A stretch of 64,000 nucleotides of DNA, taken from contig NC_081340.1 of assembly GCF_022539665.2 (NCBI RefSeq), positions 806,001-870,000 of the forward strand, in the 5' to 3' direction. Position 1 is the stretch's first letter. Each line of letters begins with the position of its first letter. The notes beneath the pieces were generated by a model. The model saw only the letters and a program-made list of their open reading frames with translations, had not been told where the DNA came from and did not search any database. A program made the position numbers and the translations under genes. The stretch comes from Daphnia carinata. Taxonomy: Eukaryota > Arthropoda > Branchiopoda > Diplostraca > Daphniidae. Positions 54,623-64,000 of the stretch are shown here, in pieces.

Positions 54623-55920
54623 TACCTTGAACATGTATCAATTATGCAAAAATACCTTTGTTTTGAAAATTAAAATCACTCCTAAAAGGCAAATGCCGCT
54701 AACTGAGAAAGAAGTTGAGGGTTCAATAGCACACTAATGCTCGCTAACTGAATGTATTCCTGTCTAAAGATGGCCTCCGCAGTCTTTAGGCCTCCCTCTC
54801 CCCAAATTGAGTGACGGGTAACGTAACGCAAAACAAATGAATTATTACGAGAAATTTTTTAACATTGGGAATGGTGACACAAGTACCACAACATAACATT
54901 AAAGTGTTTACTTCACAGGAGAAAAAAAACGGCCAATTAGATTAACCTAACCACTCCTCGTATAATTTTTTCTTTGTCTTTGCAGTGGAGCAGCAAAGCC
55001 TGCGTCACATCGTTGACATCCTGTTCTGTTATTATTGGTATTATTATTATTTATTCGATTTATTCGTTATTGGTTGAATCCTTTTCACGGCCACTGTAGC
55101 AAAAAATATTAGACACTATTTAAATCTATCAATGTACCCATTATACTTATAATAAATTAACCGCCATGATTTTTGGAATTTCTGTGCCGTTTGTTGCTAG
55201 CACCGTTTTTATTCGATGTCAGTAACGGGCTGTTTGAAATGAATAAAATGCAATTTTCAGATGCATTTGAAATATCTGATGAATAATCATTTCCCCTCCG
55301 GCCCACATAATAAGCAAGGGAAAATTTTTTAATCTCAAACAAAACCAGAATATGTAAGTTTGAATAGTTTATACTACCCTTATTCATTCTCAACACCTTT
55401 TCCTAATTAGTACATAAATTGGTGTTGTTGCCAACTATTACAGGTGGAGAATCAAGCAGTGAAGATTCCGAACGCCCAACTGGTGTGCCCTGTTCAAAAT
55501 AGACAAGATAAGCGGAAGTCTAAAACTGTAAGCGGAACTGGGAATATTGATAGAAAAGGTAGTTTTATGTTGTATATTATGTGAATTTTACTTAGTAATA
55601 ATCTATAGCAGAGGGAAAGGGCAAAGAATGTGAAGGAGGAGGAGGTGGGTACCACTCTTCGGAATCATCGGTCAAGGCTGCAACGGGTGTTCTTTTCAAC
55701 AAAAGTTTTGTCATGGCAAAACTATTGTTGTCAAATGTTTGCTTTGCTCTCCTGGCGTTCCTACTTCCTTTATGCCTTTCTAAATGTGTTGTCAAAATCT
55801 TTTCCATCTCTAAAGCCTTTTTTCATTTCACGGTGCTTTTTGGTATATATCGGAACGACAAATTATATTGAAAAAATCAATAATTATTGAAAAATAGATT
55901 TGCAATGTAATCTGAAAACG
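54623..55920. other. AT-rich intergenic stretch
   Basis: No gene is supported. A purine-rich run (GAAGGAGGAGGAGGTGGG, 55631) occurs. Minus ORFs at 55157 and 55592 are unrecognised. Confidence 0.4.
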
Positions 55921-55929
55921 AAACCCATA

Positions 55930-56560
55930 CCGTAGCCTAATTATGAAAAGGCATAAGAAGTCAGAAACCAATTGAAAAAAAAACCAAATAACCAAAGCAT
56001 TTAAGCCGTCTGAAGAAACCGTTGAAAAAATCGTAAGGCAAAAACCCGATAAACACTCACGAAATATTAAACGAAATTAATTAATCTTCCCTAAGCAAAG
56101 ATCAATTGCCAAGGATATTGATAGAAAACAGTAAAAAATTTTAAGCGGCTTAAAGAAACCGTTTAAAAATCTTCTGGTAAAGAACCCTGTCAACACCCTC
56201 GAATTTAATCACGCATAGAAAAAAATCAGTTGCCAAAAAAAGTGTTTAAAAATAGCAAAAGCTTTCAATCGACCTGAAGAACTTATTAAAACGTCGTTGG
56301 CCAAAGCACCTTACCAACACTCGCAAAAAAATAGAAATAAAATTAATCAATAAGACGTAAAGAAACATCAATGGCTAAAAAATTAAATTAAGAAATAAAA
56401 AAAGCATTGGAACGGCCGGAGGAAAGAGTTTAAAAAATTGCGGGGCAAAGACTCTTCAAAACCTACAAAGAAGAAAAATAAAATAAAAATAATATTAGTA
56501 AGGCATAAACAAAGTGCAGTGGGAAAAAATATAAAGAATTAACAAAAGCATAATGTGTAA
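55930..56560. repeat. AT-rich satellite, period about 125-145 bp
   Basis: Diverged units are marked by a CTGAAGAAACCGTTNAAAAA-like core at about 56012, 56147, 56274 and 56418. Each core is followed by GGCAAAG-like and CAACACTC-like words, and each is preceded by AAAAGC(A/T)TT. About four to five units, strongly diverged, with no ORF. Confidence 0.6.
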
Positions 56561-57220
56561 TAAGAACTAAGCAACACATCACATCAAAGACACACAAAGC
56601 AACCCACATGGAAATGAGACACCCCATAATTTATATGAATAATTAAATAACTCTATCTAGAGTATTTCTAATCCTAGTCGACCTATGTCTCGACTAAGAT
56701 GTTTATCTATCTGAAGGTCCACTGATCTGAGACAGACCATTGGTTTCCCGACGACACTGTGAAACCAATCCCGATACTTGTGCACATTGAGGTGACAAGT
56801 CTCAGTGCCCTTAAACTTTTACTGGCAATGCCAGCACTCAAACCGTTGCCTATCTGCCCAGAGCCTGATACACTGTGTCTGGGTTCAACCCAGCACTAGT
56901 GAAATCAAACTGTTCGGGAGCTCGGAAATAGGGCAATAAATTTAAGCGATGGCGGTGAAAGTTTTGTATTGCCGTAAGGGGTGGGTGGAGTATCAGAGTT
57001 GATCCTCCCGTACACGAGGTAACACACACACTATCTTAACGACTGTAACTGACAATAATCTAAGACAGGACTCACCCACACGAACTTGAAAGCAACACTA
57101 ACTCTATTGTAAATTGCCACTGTCCACGGAGCCAAGCTTCTTTGTTAAATCAGCGGGTAAAGATAAAGGTTGGGAACGATGTATCGATAAAACAATAGAA
57201 ACACGGATTGCGGAAAAAGC
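56561..57220. other. Possible 3' end or LTR of the 57-60 kb BEL element
   Basis: No gene. GGGCAATAAATTTAAGC (about 56931) and the position just downstream (minus sense) of the element's last domain suggest LTR sequence. I could not fix its edges. Confidence 0.3.
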
Positions 57221-58875
57221 CTATGCAGACGCCACACCATACTCCCCCGCATCCGGTAACCCTTGAGCAGTTTGGGCGGAAGTTGCTTCCAGCAGGGCGA
57301 AGTTTCCGATCCCTCGGCGAAACGTACGTTCCATCTTCACATCGATGGTACGAAGGAATCCATCCGGACCGGGAAATACGTCAATAACGCGGCCGAGATT
57401 CCATTGGCTCCGTCTTGACGATTTGTCTATCTCTAAGACTAGGTCTCCTACGGCAAAATTAGTTGTCGGCCTTTTCCATTTCGAACGTCCAGCCAGCGGC
57501 ATCGTCGAAAGTACCGTGTGGTGGGCTGGCCGTATTTGCACGATTGAGGAAATCCGCGGTTGTCAGTGGACGTAAATCCGCTGGATCTTCACTGGCCGCG
57601 GTCAGAGGCCTACCGTTCAGTAGCCCCGCTACTTCATACAACATTGTACGAAGCGTTTCCTCTGTCGGGTGACGTAAAAACTTCTTCTCTTCGTCTAGTG
57701 CAGCGTACAACGCTCTCTTGGCTGACCACACGAGAGATTCGTGGGCTCCACCGAAATGAGGTGTTCTTGGAGGCTGGAAATTCCACTGCATTCCTTTTCG
57801 GCGGATAAATTGGAACACCTCTGGGTCCTCAAACAGTTCTCGTTCGGTGCCGACAAAGTTGGTGCCGTTATCTGTGTGGAACACCCGTGGTTGTCCGTAG
57901 AGACCGATGAATCTCCGTAAGATCAGAAGAAAATCGTCAGAAGAGAGGGTAGTAACCATCTCCAAGTAAACTGCCCGCGTCACCAGACAAGTTAACAGGA
58001 CTCCCCGTCGTTTGGCAGTCCGGTTTCGCGACAGCAAAACATCGATGGGCCCGAAAAGGTCGCAGGCTGTCCTAGTGAAGGGCGGAGACCCAAATTCCAG
58101 TCTTGATTCGTGCAGATCCGCCATGATCTGCTCTCCAGGTTTTGCTCTTTCTCGCCGGCATTTTTCGCACTCCCGGCGAATTCTCTTAACAAGTTCACGG
58201 CCTCCGGGAATCCAAAAATGCTGTCGGATGAAACTAATTTGGTAATCCGTTTCAACATGCTTCAGCGACAAATGAAACGCACGGACAATAGTGGCGGTGA
58301 ATTGATGTTTTGCCGGAAGCAAAGGTGGGTGAAGCACCTCGTACGGTAATTTCGCCCTTCCTGCGCACCCACCAAGCCGTACCAATCCGTCTGATCCTAA
58401 AATTGGAGCTAAAGATAGAAGACTGGAACTCTTTTGGAGCCATTTTCCTGCCTGTAGCCGACAAATCTCCTCCGAGTAGGCCTCTTCCTGACAGCGCTTC
58501 ACAAGGTCTAGGTAACCTCCGTCCAATCGTACCAAAGACGGAAGGTCGTCGACTTCGACCTTTATTCCATCCCAATCCAAACTTGAAATTTGGGTGCCCG
58601 TCTGTTGCGCCCGGACTGGACGTATCTCATCCAGCACCGCCATCCACGGCAGATCCTTTGGCCACTGCACTCGGCAGCGCCTCTGCCACTAAGATGGATC
58701 TAGTGGCGATGTCGGCTGATTGTTCGGCAACGATGGCTCCCCCGTCTTCCAGTGATTGGAGCCTCGTATCCGACCTCCAGCTTCCGTACGCCAGACTCGA
58801 GAATCTGTATGGCTTGTCTATCAACTTCGAATAGACCAGGGCTCCTATATTCTGTCCCAAAATCTTCCGTGTCAC
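57221..58875 (-). pseudogene. BEL/Pao copy E, integrase region
   Basis: Minus order: a remnant of the RNase H end (ADIATRS), then a frame of 403 codons (58670-57459) with an HH...CEKC zinc finger. The DDE core is D in TACDLFGP, D in HTDNGTNF and E in GGAHESLV. A shift then leads to the DUF5641-type C-terminus (NFAVGDLVLEIDKSSRRSQW) ending at 57221. The integrase frame is long and clean, but its C-terminus needs a second frame. Confidence 0.85.
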
Positions 58876-60160
58876 AGAACCTCTTAAATTGCTGAGCCAG
58901 GAGATCGCCGTCGTCGTTTGTGGCGAAGATAGTGTGGGTCCTTACGGCGTCCGTTGGAGAAGGATCTCCTATAGCACCGCGTACGATCTACCCAATTCTC
59001 GTCCAGCTTGCCGTAGGTTCATAATCCCGGCCTATGCGTGATTCCAGGGCCGTTGTCAAGTGCACCACGTCGCTACCCAGCAAAATGTCGACTCGTCCAC
59101 CGCTCGTTGTTATTGGTAGATCCGCTAGATGTTTCCATCTTGTGTTCAACGTACCCCAATCTACTGTAGGAACTGGACTAGCGGCGGTCGGCATCGTCGA
59201 GCCGACTAACGTTATTATTTCACCGGTGGGAAGCTTCATTCACAGTTGTACTTGTTGAGAAGCGTACTTGTTTTTAACCGCTCCAGCTCCATCTACGGAA
59301 AGGGTCTGGGAGACTCCACTCACTCGAAGTCTCCGTACAAAGGCGTCACGAAAGAGCGTACTGTCGCTACCTTCGTCCACAAACACGTTTGCCTTGACTG
59401 TGTGCCCGTCGGCATCGGAAACATCCAAATGAAGCATCGCTACTGCGGTTTTCTGTCTCTTGGAGTTCACCTGTGCAGCTGCCGGACGCACGTTCTTGGT
59501 ATCTGGCTCCGTTTCGTCGTGAAGAAGCAAGTGATGCCAATGTTTCCATCCCGGAAAGGAACATGGCTTCTTGAGTTTGCATTCGCGCGATGAGTGGTTC
59601 GGGCCGAAGCAAATAAAGCATAACCTTCGGCGGATGCAGAAGAATAACCTTTCTTTCGTAGCCATTTCGTTAAAGACTGGACACGCCTCTAACCGATGCG
59701 ATCCTTCGCATTGGAAACAAAAAGTTTTGCCATTGCCGGATTTACCACTGAATCCACTTGCGCTTCCCTTCCGGTCCATCTTGATGTTGGTAGAATGCGA
59801 TCGGGCGGAATACTTGTTAGGTGGCTTGGTGGTTGGGACAGACAACTATTCCGCTGCAAGACTTTGGGCATTCTGATAAGCCGCGGCCCGCTTGCATAAC
59901 CACCTCCCTAAAGTCAGGAGATTCATTTTCTCCAATCCGGTTCCACGTTCCTCATTCCACGCGAGCCGGTCAAGTAGTTGAAGCTTGAGGCAAATCCGGT
60001 CAATAATATCGGTGATGGCCGTCTCGCCGATTCTATTCAAATAAAAAAGTCCGCGTTTTCTCAGCAAAACGCCGGAAGGAGTTTGCGTCCTGCTTGCCCA
60101 TCTCCAATTTATCCAGAGCCTGAACGAGCGCTGCTCTCATTACGTCTCGTCGACCTTACG
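58876..60160 (-). pseudogene. BEL/Pao copy E, gag end and protease
   Basis: Minus order: a gag remnant (59846-60067), zinc knuckles FCFQCEGSHRLEAC and CFICFGPNHSSREC (about 59570-59710), the protease with FVDEGSDSTLF (about 59365-59395), and VDILLGSDVVHL (about 59080). The region leading into the RT (about 58880-58980) follows. The RT and most of RNase H are absent: this pre-RT linker joins RNase H end sequence directly near 58740-58790. Confidence 0.8.
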
Positions 60161-60673
60161 TCTCCTTTAAAAGCGTGCCTTAACGTAGGCACACCACAAA
60201 CATTTCCAGACAAAGTGCTCGTAACAGATCTGTCTATTCCTAGTGTAAATTTTTACTTTATTATGTGATAAAAAATCTAACCCATATCTAAAGATACAAT
60301 TTTCATTAAAATTTTCCATTACATGAAAATGGTTATTAATAATATGATTATCGTTAATAACTATCGAGAATTCACATTTTCCAATTGATTTCAATATTTG
60401 TCCCGACACTGTTCTAAAGATTGGAAATTTGTGTTTTTAATTTGTTTGAATTTTGCCTTGTTTTTAAGGCTAAGCAATATGTTGTGTGACGCTAAACCAG
60501 CTGCAGCTTCAGTGTCTACTAAGGCATGAACTTCTTTCCCAAATACTAAGGTATATGTCTTAATGTTTCGTATTTCTTTTTTTATTTTGGATTCTGAACT
60601 ATATTTTCGTGGATTGTTGGGTAGGGATATCGTGTTTACTGCATTTTCGGCGGATCGGGTTGTTGATACGTGC
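60161..60673. other. AT-rich stretch
   Basis: No recognised gene. A short retropepsin-like resemblance on the minus strand near 60500 is too weak to call. Confidence 0.3.
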
Positions 60674-61100
60674 CATATACAGTACCCACCAAATTATTAG
60701 GCACACCTCCTTCATTTACGTGTATTCTTATGGCGCTACGGTGGTTTTTAAACTCCCATTGCTATTTAATGGATACAGGTAGATTTTTTTTTTAATTTTT
60801 GCTGATCAGATTAGGTCGTGATCTACAATTCACTAATACTTAGTTTTTTTGTAGAACTTACCGCTAAGGCTCTAGGTCCTCGTTCACGAAATAGGTACAC
60901 CCGGTTTTTCCCCATAAGCGTAATGCTAAGACTAGGTTTTTTAAAATTTTATATAAAATACTTAGAGTTGAGCTAAAAAAAATCTTTTTTCCCAAAAGAT
61001 ATAGCATTCCTTACTTAATATAGATGTAATGTTATTTTTTCAAAAATAATTTTTCTCAATACCCCTCCCTATCCCTTGAAGTTAACCCCTTCTAAGTTTT
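60674..61100 (+). mobile_element. Second Tc1/mariner-type end
   Basis: TACAGTACCCACCAAATTAT followed by TTATGGCGCTAC, as at 5165-5240. No transposase and no inverted partner were found, so it is a fragment. Confidence 0.45.
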
Positions 61101-61102
61101 GC

Positions 61103-61377
61103 GACGGAAAGTGTAGTTCACACTTGGTCACTAGAGGCGGTGTAGTGCAGCTTTTTGCTGTTAATGTTTGAAATTGGGGGGGTTTTAAAAAACATAATGG
61201 CTGTCAATCAGAGCAGACAAAGTTTTATTCACTCTTTGTACTGTTTATTAAAAATTCTTAGAAATAAAAAAAATATCACAAACAATTTGAGATCCTGTGT
61301 TAAATGCATGATGTTCAAACAAAAAACAGCTGCATTGCAGCGCCTCTGGTGACCAAGTGTGAAGTACACTTTCCGTC
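61103..61377. repeat. 275-bp foldback element
   Basis: Two 50-bp arms, 61103-61152 and 61328-61377, are inverted copies. They start GACGGAAAGTGTA and contain ACACTTGGTCAC, AGAGGCG and TGCAGCT, with about five mismatches. An AT-rich 175-bp centre has no ORF. It looks like a miniature inverted-repeat transposon. No target duplication is evident. Confidence 0.75.
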
Positions 61378-63723
61378 CCTTTGACGGTAAGCTGTGCTCA
61401 AAGGTAAAGAAAAAGTCGAGCGTTATAGGAGAAACTCCATGTCTTCTGAAGCGATTAGCCAGCCACTGCCGTATAATCCACATTACCCACAAGCCAATAA
61501 TGTGCAAATGCGAAGTAATACTTGTCAAGAATTTATGTATTCCCAGCCCAACAGGTCGTGGAGATGAAATGTTTCTGAACCGATGAGTGAAGATTCGCTG
61601 CCAAACAAAGCTGTGAATGTTTACTCACCGCTCTTTTTTTGTTTCAATCACCGTTACCATTAGGTGCCTCGTCTTAAACAGTGTACCCAAATCTCGAGAC
61701 AGCTCTCCTTCATGATTAAGGAATCCTTTCTTTTGGTATGTAGAGCTGAGGTGTTTTCTTCATTTATTTTGTAGCTTTTGTTTGTATTTTCTGAAGTCTT
61801 TCGTGACCTTTTTCTTTCAAGGAAGAAGTGAGCTCCCATTTACAGGTTATTCATTCCACTCAAAAATCCCGATATCTACTTTTTAAAGCCCCATCCAAAT
61901 ATGAGCTTATGGAAGTATAATTTCTGTGTTTGATCTAGTAACGCCACTGGCATGCAAACAATACTTAACTTCTTGGTGGCCTACAGTTTTATGCATCTTG
62001 CATCCGACTTAACTATATGCCTGATTCGTCTTATGGCTTTAACCACCAACTCCAATTGAAGAGACCTGTATCGCATTCTTCAAAGATGTTTTCAGTGGTT
62101 CGACAAAGGTTTACCTCATGAAGAGGAATTTGGAAGCCGACGACAACTCTGTTGAACTTTTGTAGCATTTCTCGAAGCCACAAAATGCAGGTTCTAGTTG
62201 ACGTTAGATCTCACCTTGGGGGTGGGGGAAGAGTTTGAGATACCTTCGCTATAGTATATATGATAGTGATGGTTTGAACAGGGTCGCTTTGGTGTCCAAA
62301 CCGAACATCCGAGATGAGATGACGTCTGGACTACTAACATCGCTGGCGTGGAGTTCCATTAATCGGAGCCCTTCTGAACGAGTCCTTTAAATTCAATATT
62401 GGGGTGGCTGATGTACGCCGTTGCTTGGTTGAAAGTTGACAGCTGATGAAGGACGCATCATCGTTGCAACGGAGGGGATTGAACGCATTTTCTCGAACGA
62501 CGATTACACTTTGGATTAATGCTGGTTTGTGATCATAGCCTACATACTATTTTGCTTCCTTTGGGTATTTCTTTGAAGTGGAAACTTTGGAAGTGATTGT
62601 GAACGAGCCTGGATTTTTGTAGAATGTAATTTTGTGTTGGAAGTGTTCTGAACTGATCACTTCAGCTAAGGAAGCGATGGAAGCTATTGACACTCTTTGC
62701 TGTTCAATTGATTCGCTTCATAGAAACTATAGGCCATTCAATAGCACTATATCATCACCCATGCTCCGCAAAGTTTTATTGTCTTTCCTATGAATTGTTT
62801 CCACTTTCTTGGTTTAATGGGGACATTGCAGGAAATTGCAATGGCAGTGCAAAGTGGAAATTTTGCACTTGACCTATTTACACCATTCGCGTTCTGTACA
62901 CTATTAGAGAGAGGATACTTCAAGAATAAGTATATTGAACCACTTCTTTTCGTCAATATCATCAAATTCCATATTTTTCTTTGAAAAACGGTTTAACGTC
63001 GCCGCTGGAGAAAACTAATCATTTGGAGATTGAGGAGTAGCCATGGAGCATGACGAAGGATGGTTTTGTATTTGGAGGATTATAAAAGTTTGCTATTTTT
63101 AGCACCGTGTACGTTGGAGTCTTGCGTTTGTAAATGGCTTATCATGTACCTCAGTTTCTTTAATGCCGTTCGCTTTTAGATTAGGTGTAACGCGGAGGAT
63201 TGCCGTCGCGGGTTCTGCCGTCGCCCAGTACTTCATTTTGAATTTTTGTGACAGAGAGGACTATATCCCAGCTTGAACATTGCCATTTAGGGAATTTTCT
63301 TTGCACAAGTTGTTAGCAGTCCGCTGTCTCGAAGGAACTCTGCCGCGTTTACCACTGCATCCAATGCGTAATTCTTGTTCAATTCCAGACTTTACGGAAG
63401 AGCTACACCGGTCTTGCTTGACATGGAGAGAAACGAGCCAACATTTAGACAAACACATCAACGAGTTTCTCTGTGAAGGAGAATAGATCGGACTGATCGA
63501 CAGACCATCTTGTGGCAAACCACCTAGTTGACAAACTGGTGGCAGGATTCGAATGGCAGAGCGTGAAACCTGAAGCCGTTCCATACCCAGCTGCGCCCCG
63601 GCTCTTGCTTAAAGTCGAAGAGCGGGGGAGAGAAAATTAAGCATTTCTATGAACTAGTTGGCGGTCTTCTCTACTTGGCTCTGCAAACGTGCCTCGTTCT
63701 TGCATGTGCCATCTGCTAGGTAA
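61378..63723. other. Intergenic stretch without a recognised gene
   Basis: Short ORFs only (for example 62687-62872 and 63261-63584). None shows a family motif or a convincing exon chain. Confidence 0.4.
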
Positions 63724-64000
63724 TGTTACGAGCACCCTATATCCTATCATGTACCCCCATCTAGTGTTCTGATTCCACCTCCCCTTGATAGATGGCAGAC
63801 CGAAAGGTAGGCGACAGGTCGTCTGCTGTCAATCATGTAGGGCAGTCAGTTACCTCGCCGTCTACCAAGTGGTCCTAAGAAGGAGCTCCGCATATTGCTG
63901 GCTTCCCTTCGCGTAACTCTTAAGTGAAGTGTACTGTATCTAAGTGTGTCGTGTAAAATATACCGGTCTCGGCTATTCATTGGATTATTTTCCTTCATAT
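63724..64000. other. Possible start of an LTR
   Basis: TGTTACGAGCACCC at 63724 has the form of a Gypsy/Copia-type LTR start. The following sequence ends at the window edge, so neither a second LTR nor a coding region can be checked. Confidence 0.2.

Noticed and set aside
57463-59876. Plus-strand ORFs up to 174 codons
   Set aside because: They are shadows of the minus-strand BEL copy E domains.
60420-60600. Retropepsin-like reading on the minus strand
   Set aside because: Only a few scattered residues resemble a protease. There is no aspartate motif in a continuous frame.
63160-63600. A Gypsy/Copia coding region left of the possible LTR at 63724
   Set aside because: ORFs here carry no protease, RT or integrase motif.
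1-64000. CRISPR arrays, operons, ribosome-binding sites or rRNA genes
   Set aside because: Gene structure is eukaryotic throughout. The only regular repeats are those described.

Overview
The window is nuclear DNA of an arthropod, most likely a branchiopod crustacean close to Daphnia. This is inferred from three things: compact genes with many GT-AG introns of about 60-100 bp, abundant BEL/Pao retrotransposons, and a short run of the arthropod telomere repeat TTAGG. Nothing here is bacterial. Coordinates of spliced genes were worked out by hand from reading frame, splice dinucleotides and phase.

Layout. Bases 1 to about 31.3 kb are a mosaic of nested mobile elements. Three copies (A and B on the minus strand, D on the plus strand) belong to one BEL/Pao family with a YVDD-type reverse transcriptase. 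Copy C (plus strand, YVDN type) is decayed and is followed by a gag-like fragment. A Tc1/mariner element (5.6-7.8 kb) is embedded between A and B. From 21.7 to 31.3 kb lies an element with inverted ends. It carries a tandem array of about 335-360 bp units, each with a hairpin, a TATCGATA core and a tRNA-like A-box/B-box segment. A young, apparently intact BEL/Pao element (22387-29938, 450-bp LTRs, one 2110-codon ORF) has inserted into that array.

The middle holds the host genes. The first is a polypeptide N-acetylgalactosaminyltransferase of the GALNT1/13 type (minus strand, 34394-38283), with two equal-length alternative versions of one catalytic exon. The second is a mitochondrial isoleucyl-tRNA synthetase (plus strand, 42300-48658, 18 coding exons), with a small divergent ORF 55 bp upstream. 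The third is an unrecognised secreted or single-pass membrane protein gene (plus strand, 49347-50790, six coding exons including a 19-bp microexon). These genes show no evident pathway link: Golgi O-glycosylation, mitochondrial translation and an unknown surface protein.

The right third (51.3-64 kb) is again repeat-rich. It has a fossil tyrosine-recombinase gene of DIRS-like type, a solo BEL LTR, an AT-rich satellite of about 130-bp period, an internally deleted BEL element (57.2-60.2 kb), a Tc1-type end and a 275-bp foldback element.

The best candidates for something undescribed are the tRNA-like tandem array inside the inverted-end element, the extra ORF upstream of gag in copy A with a diverged second copy nearby, the GALNT exon pair, and the telomere repeat run that replaces part of a retrotransposon gag gene.
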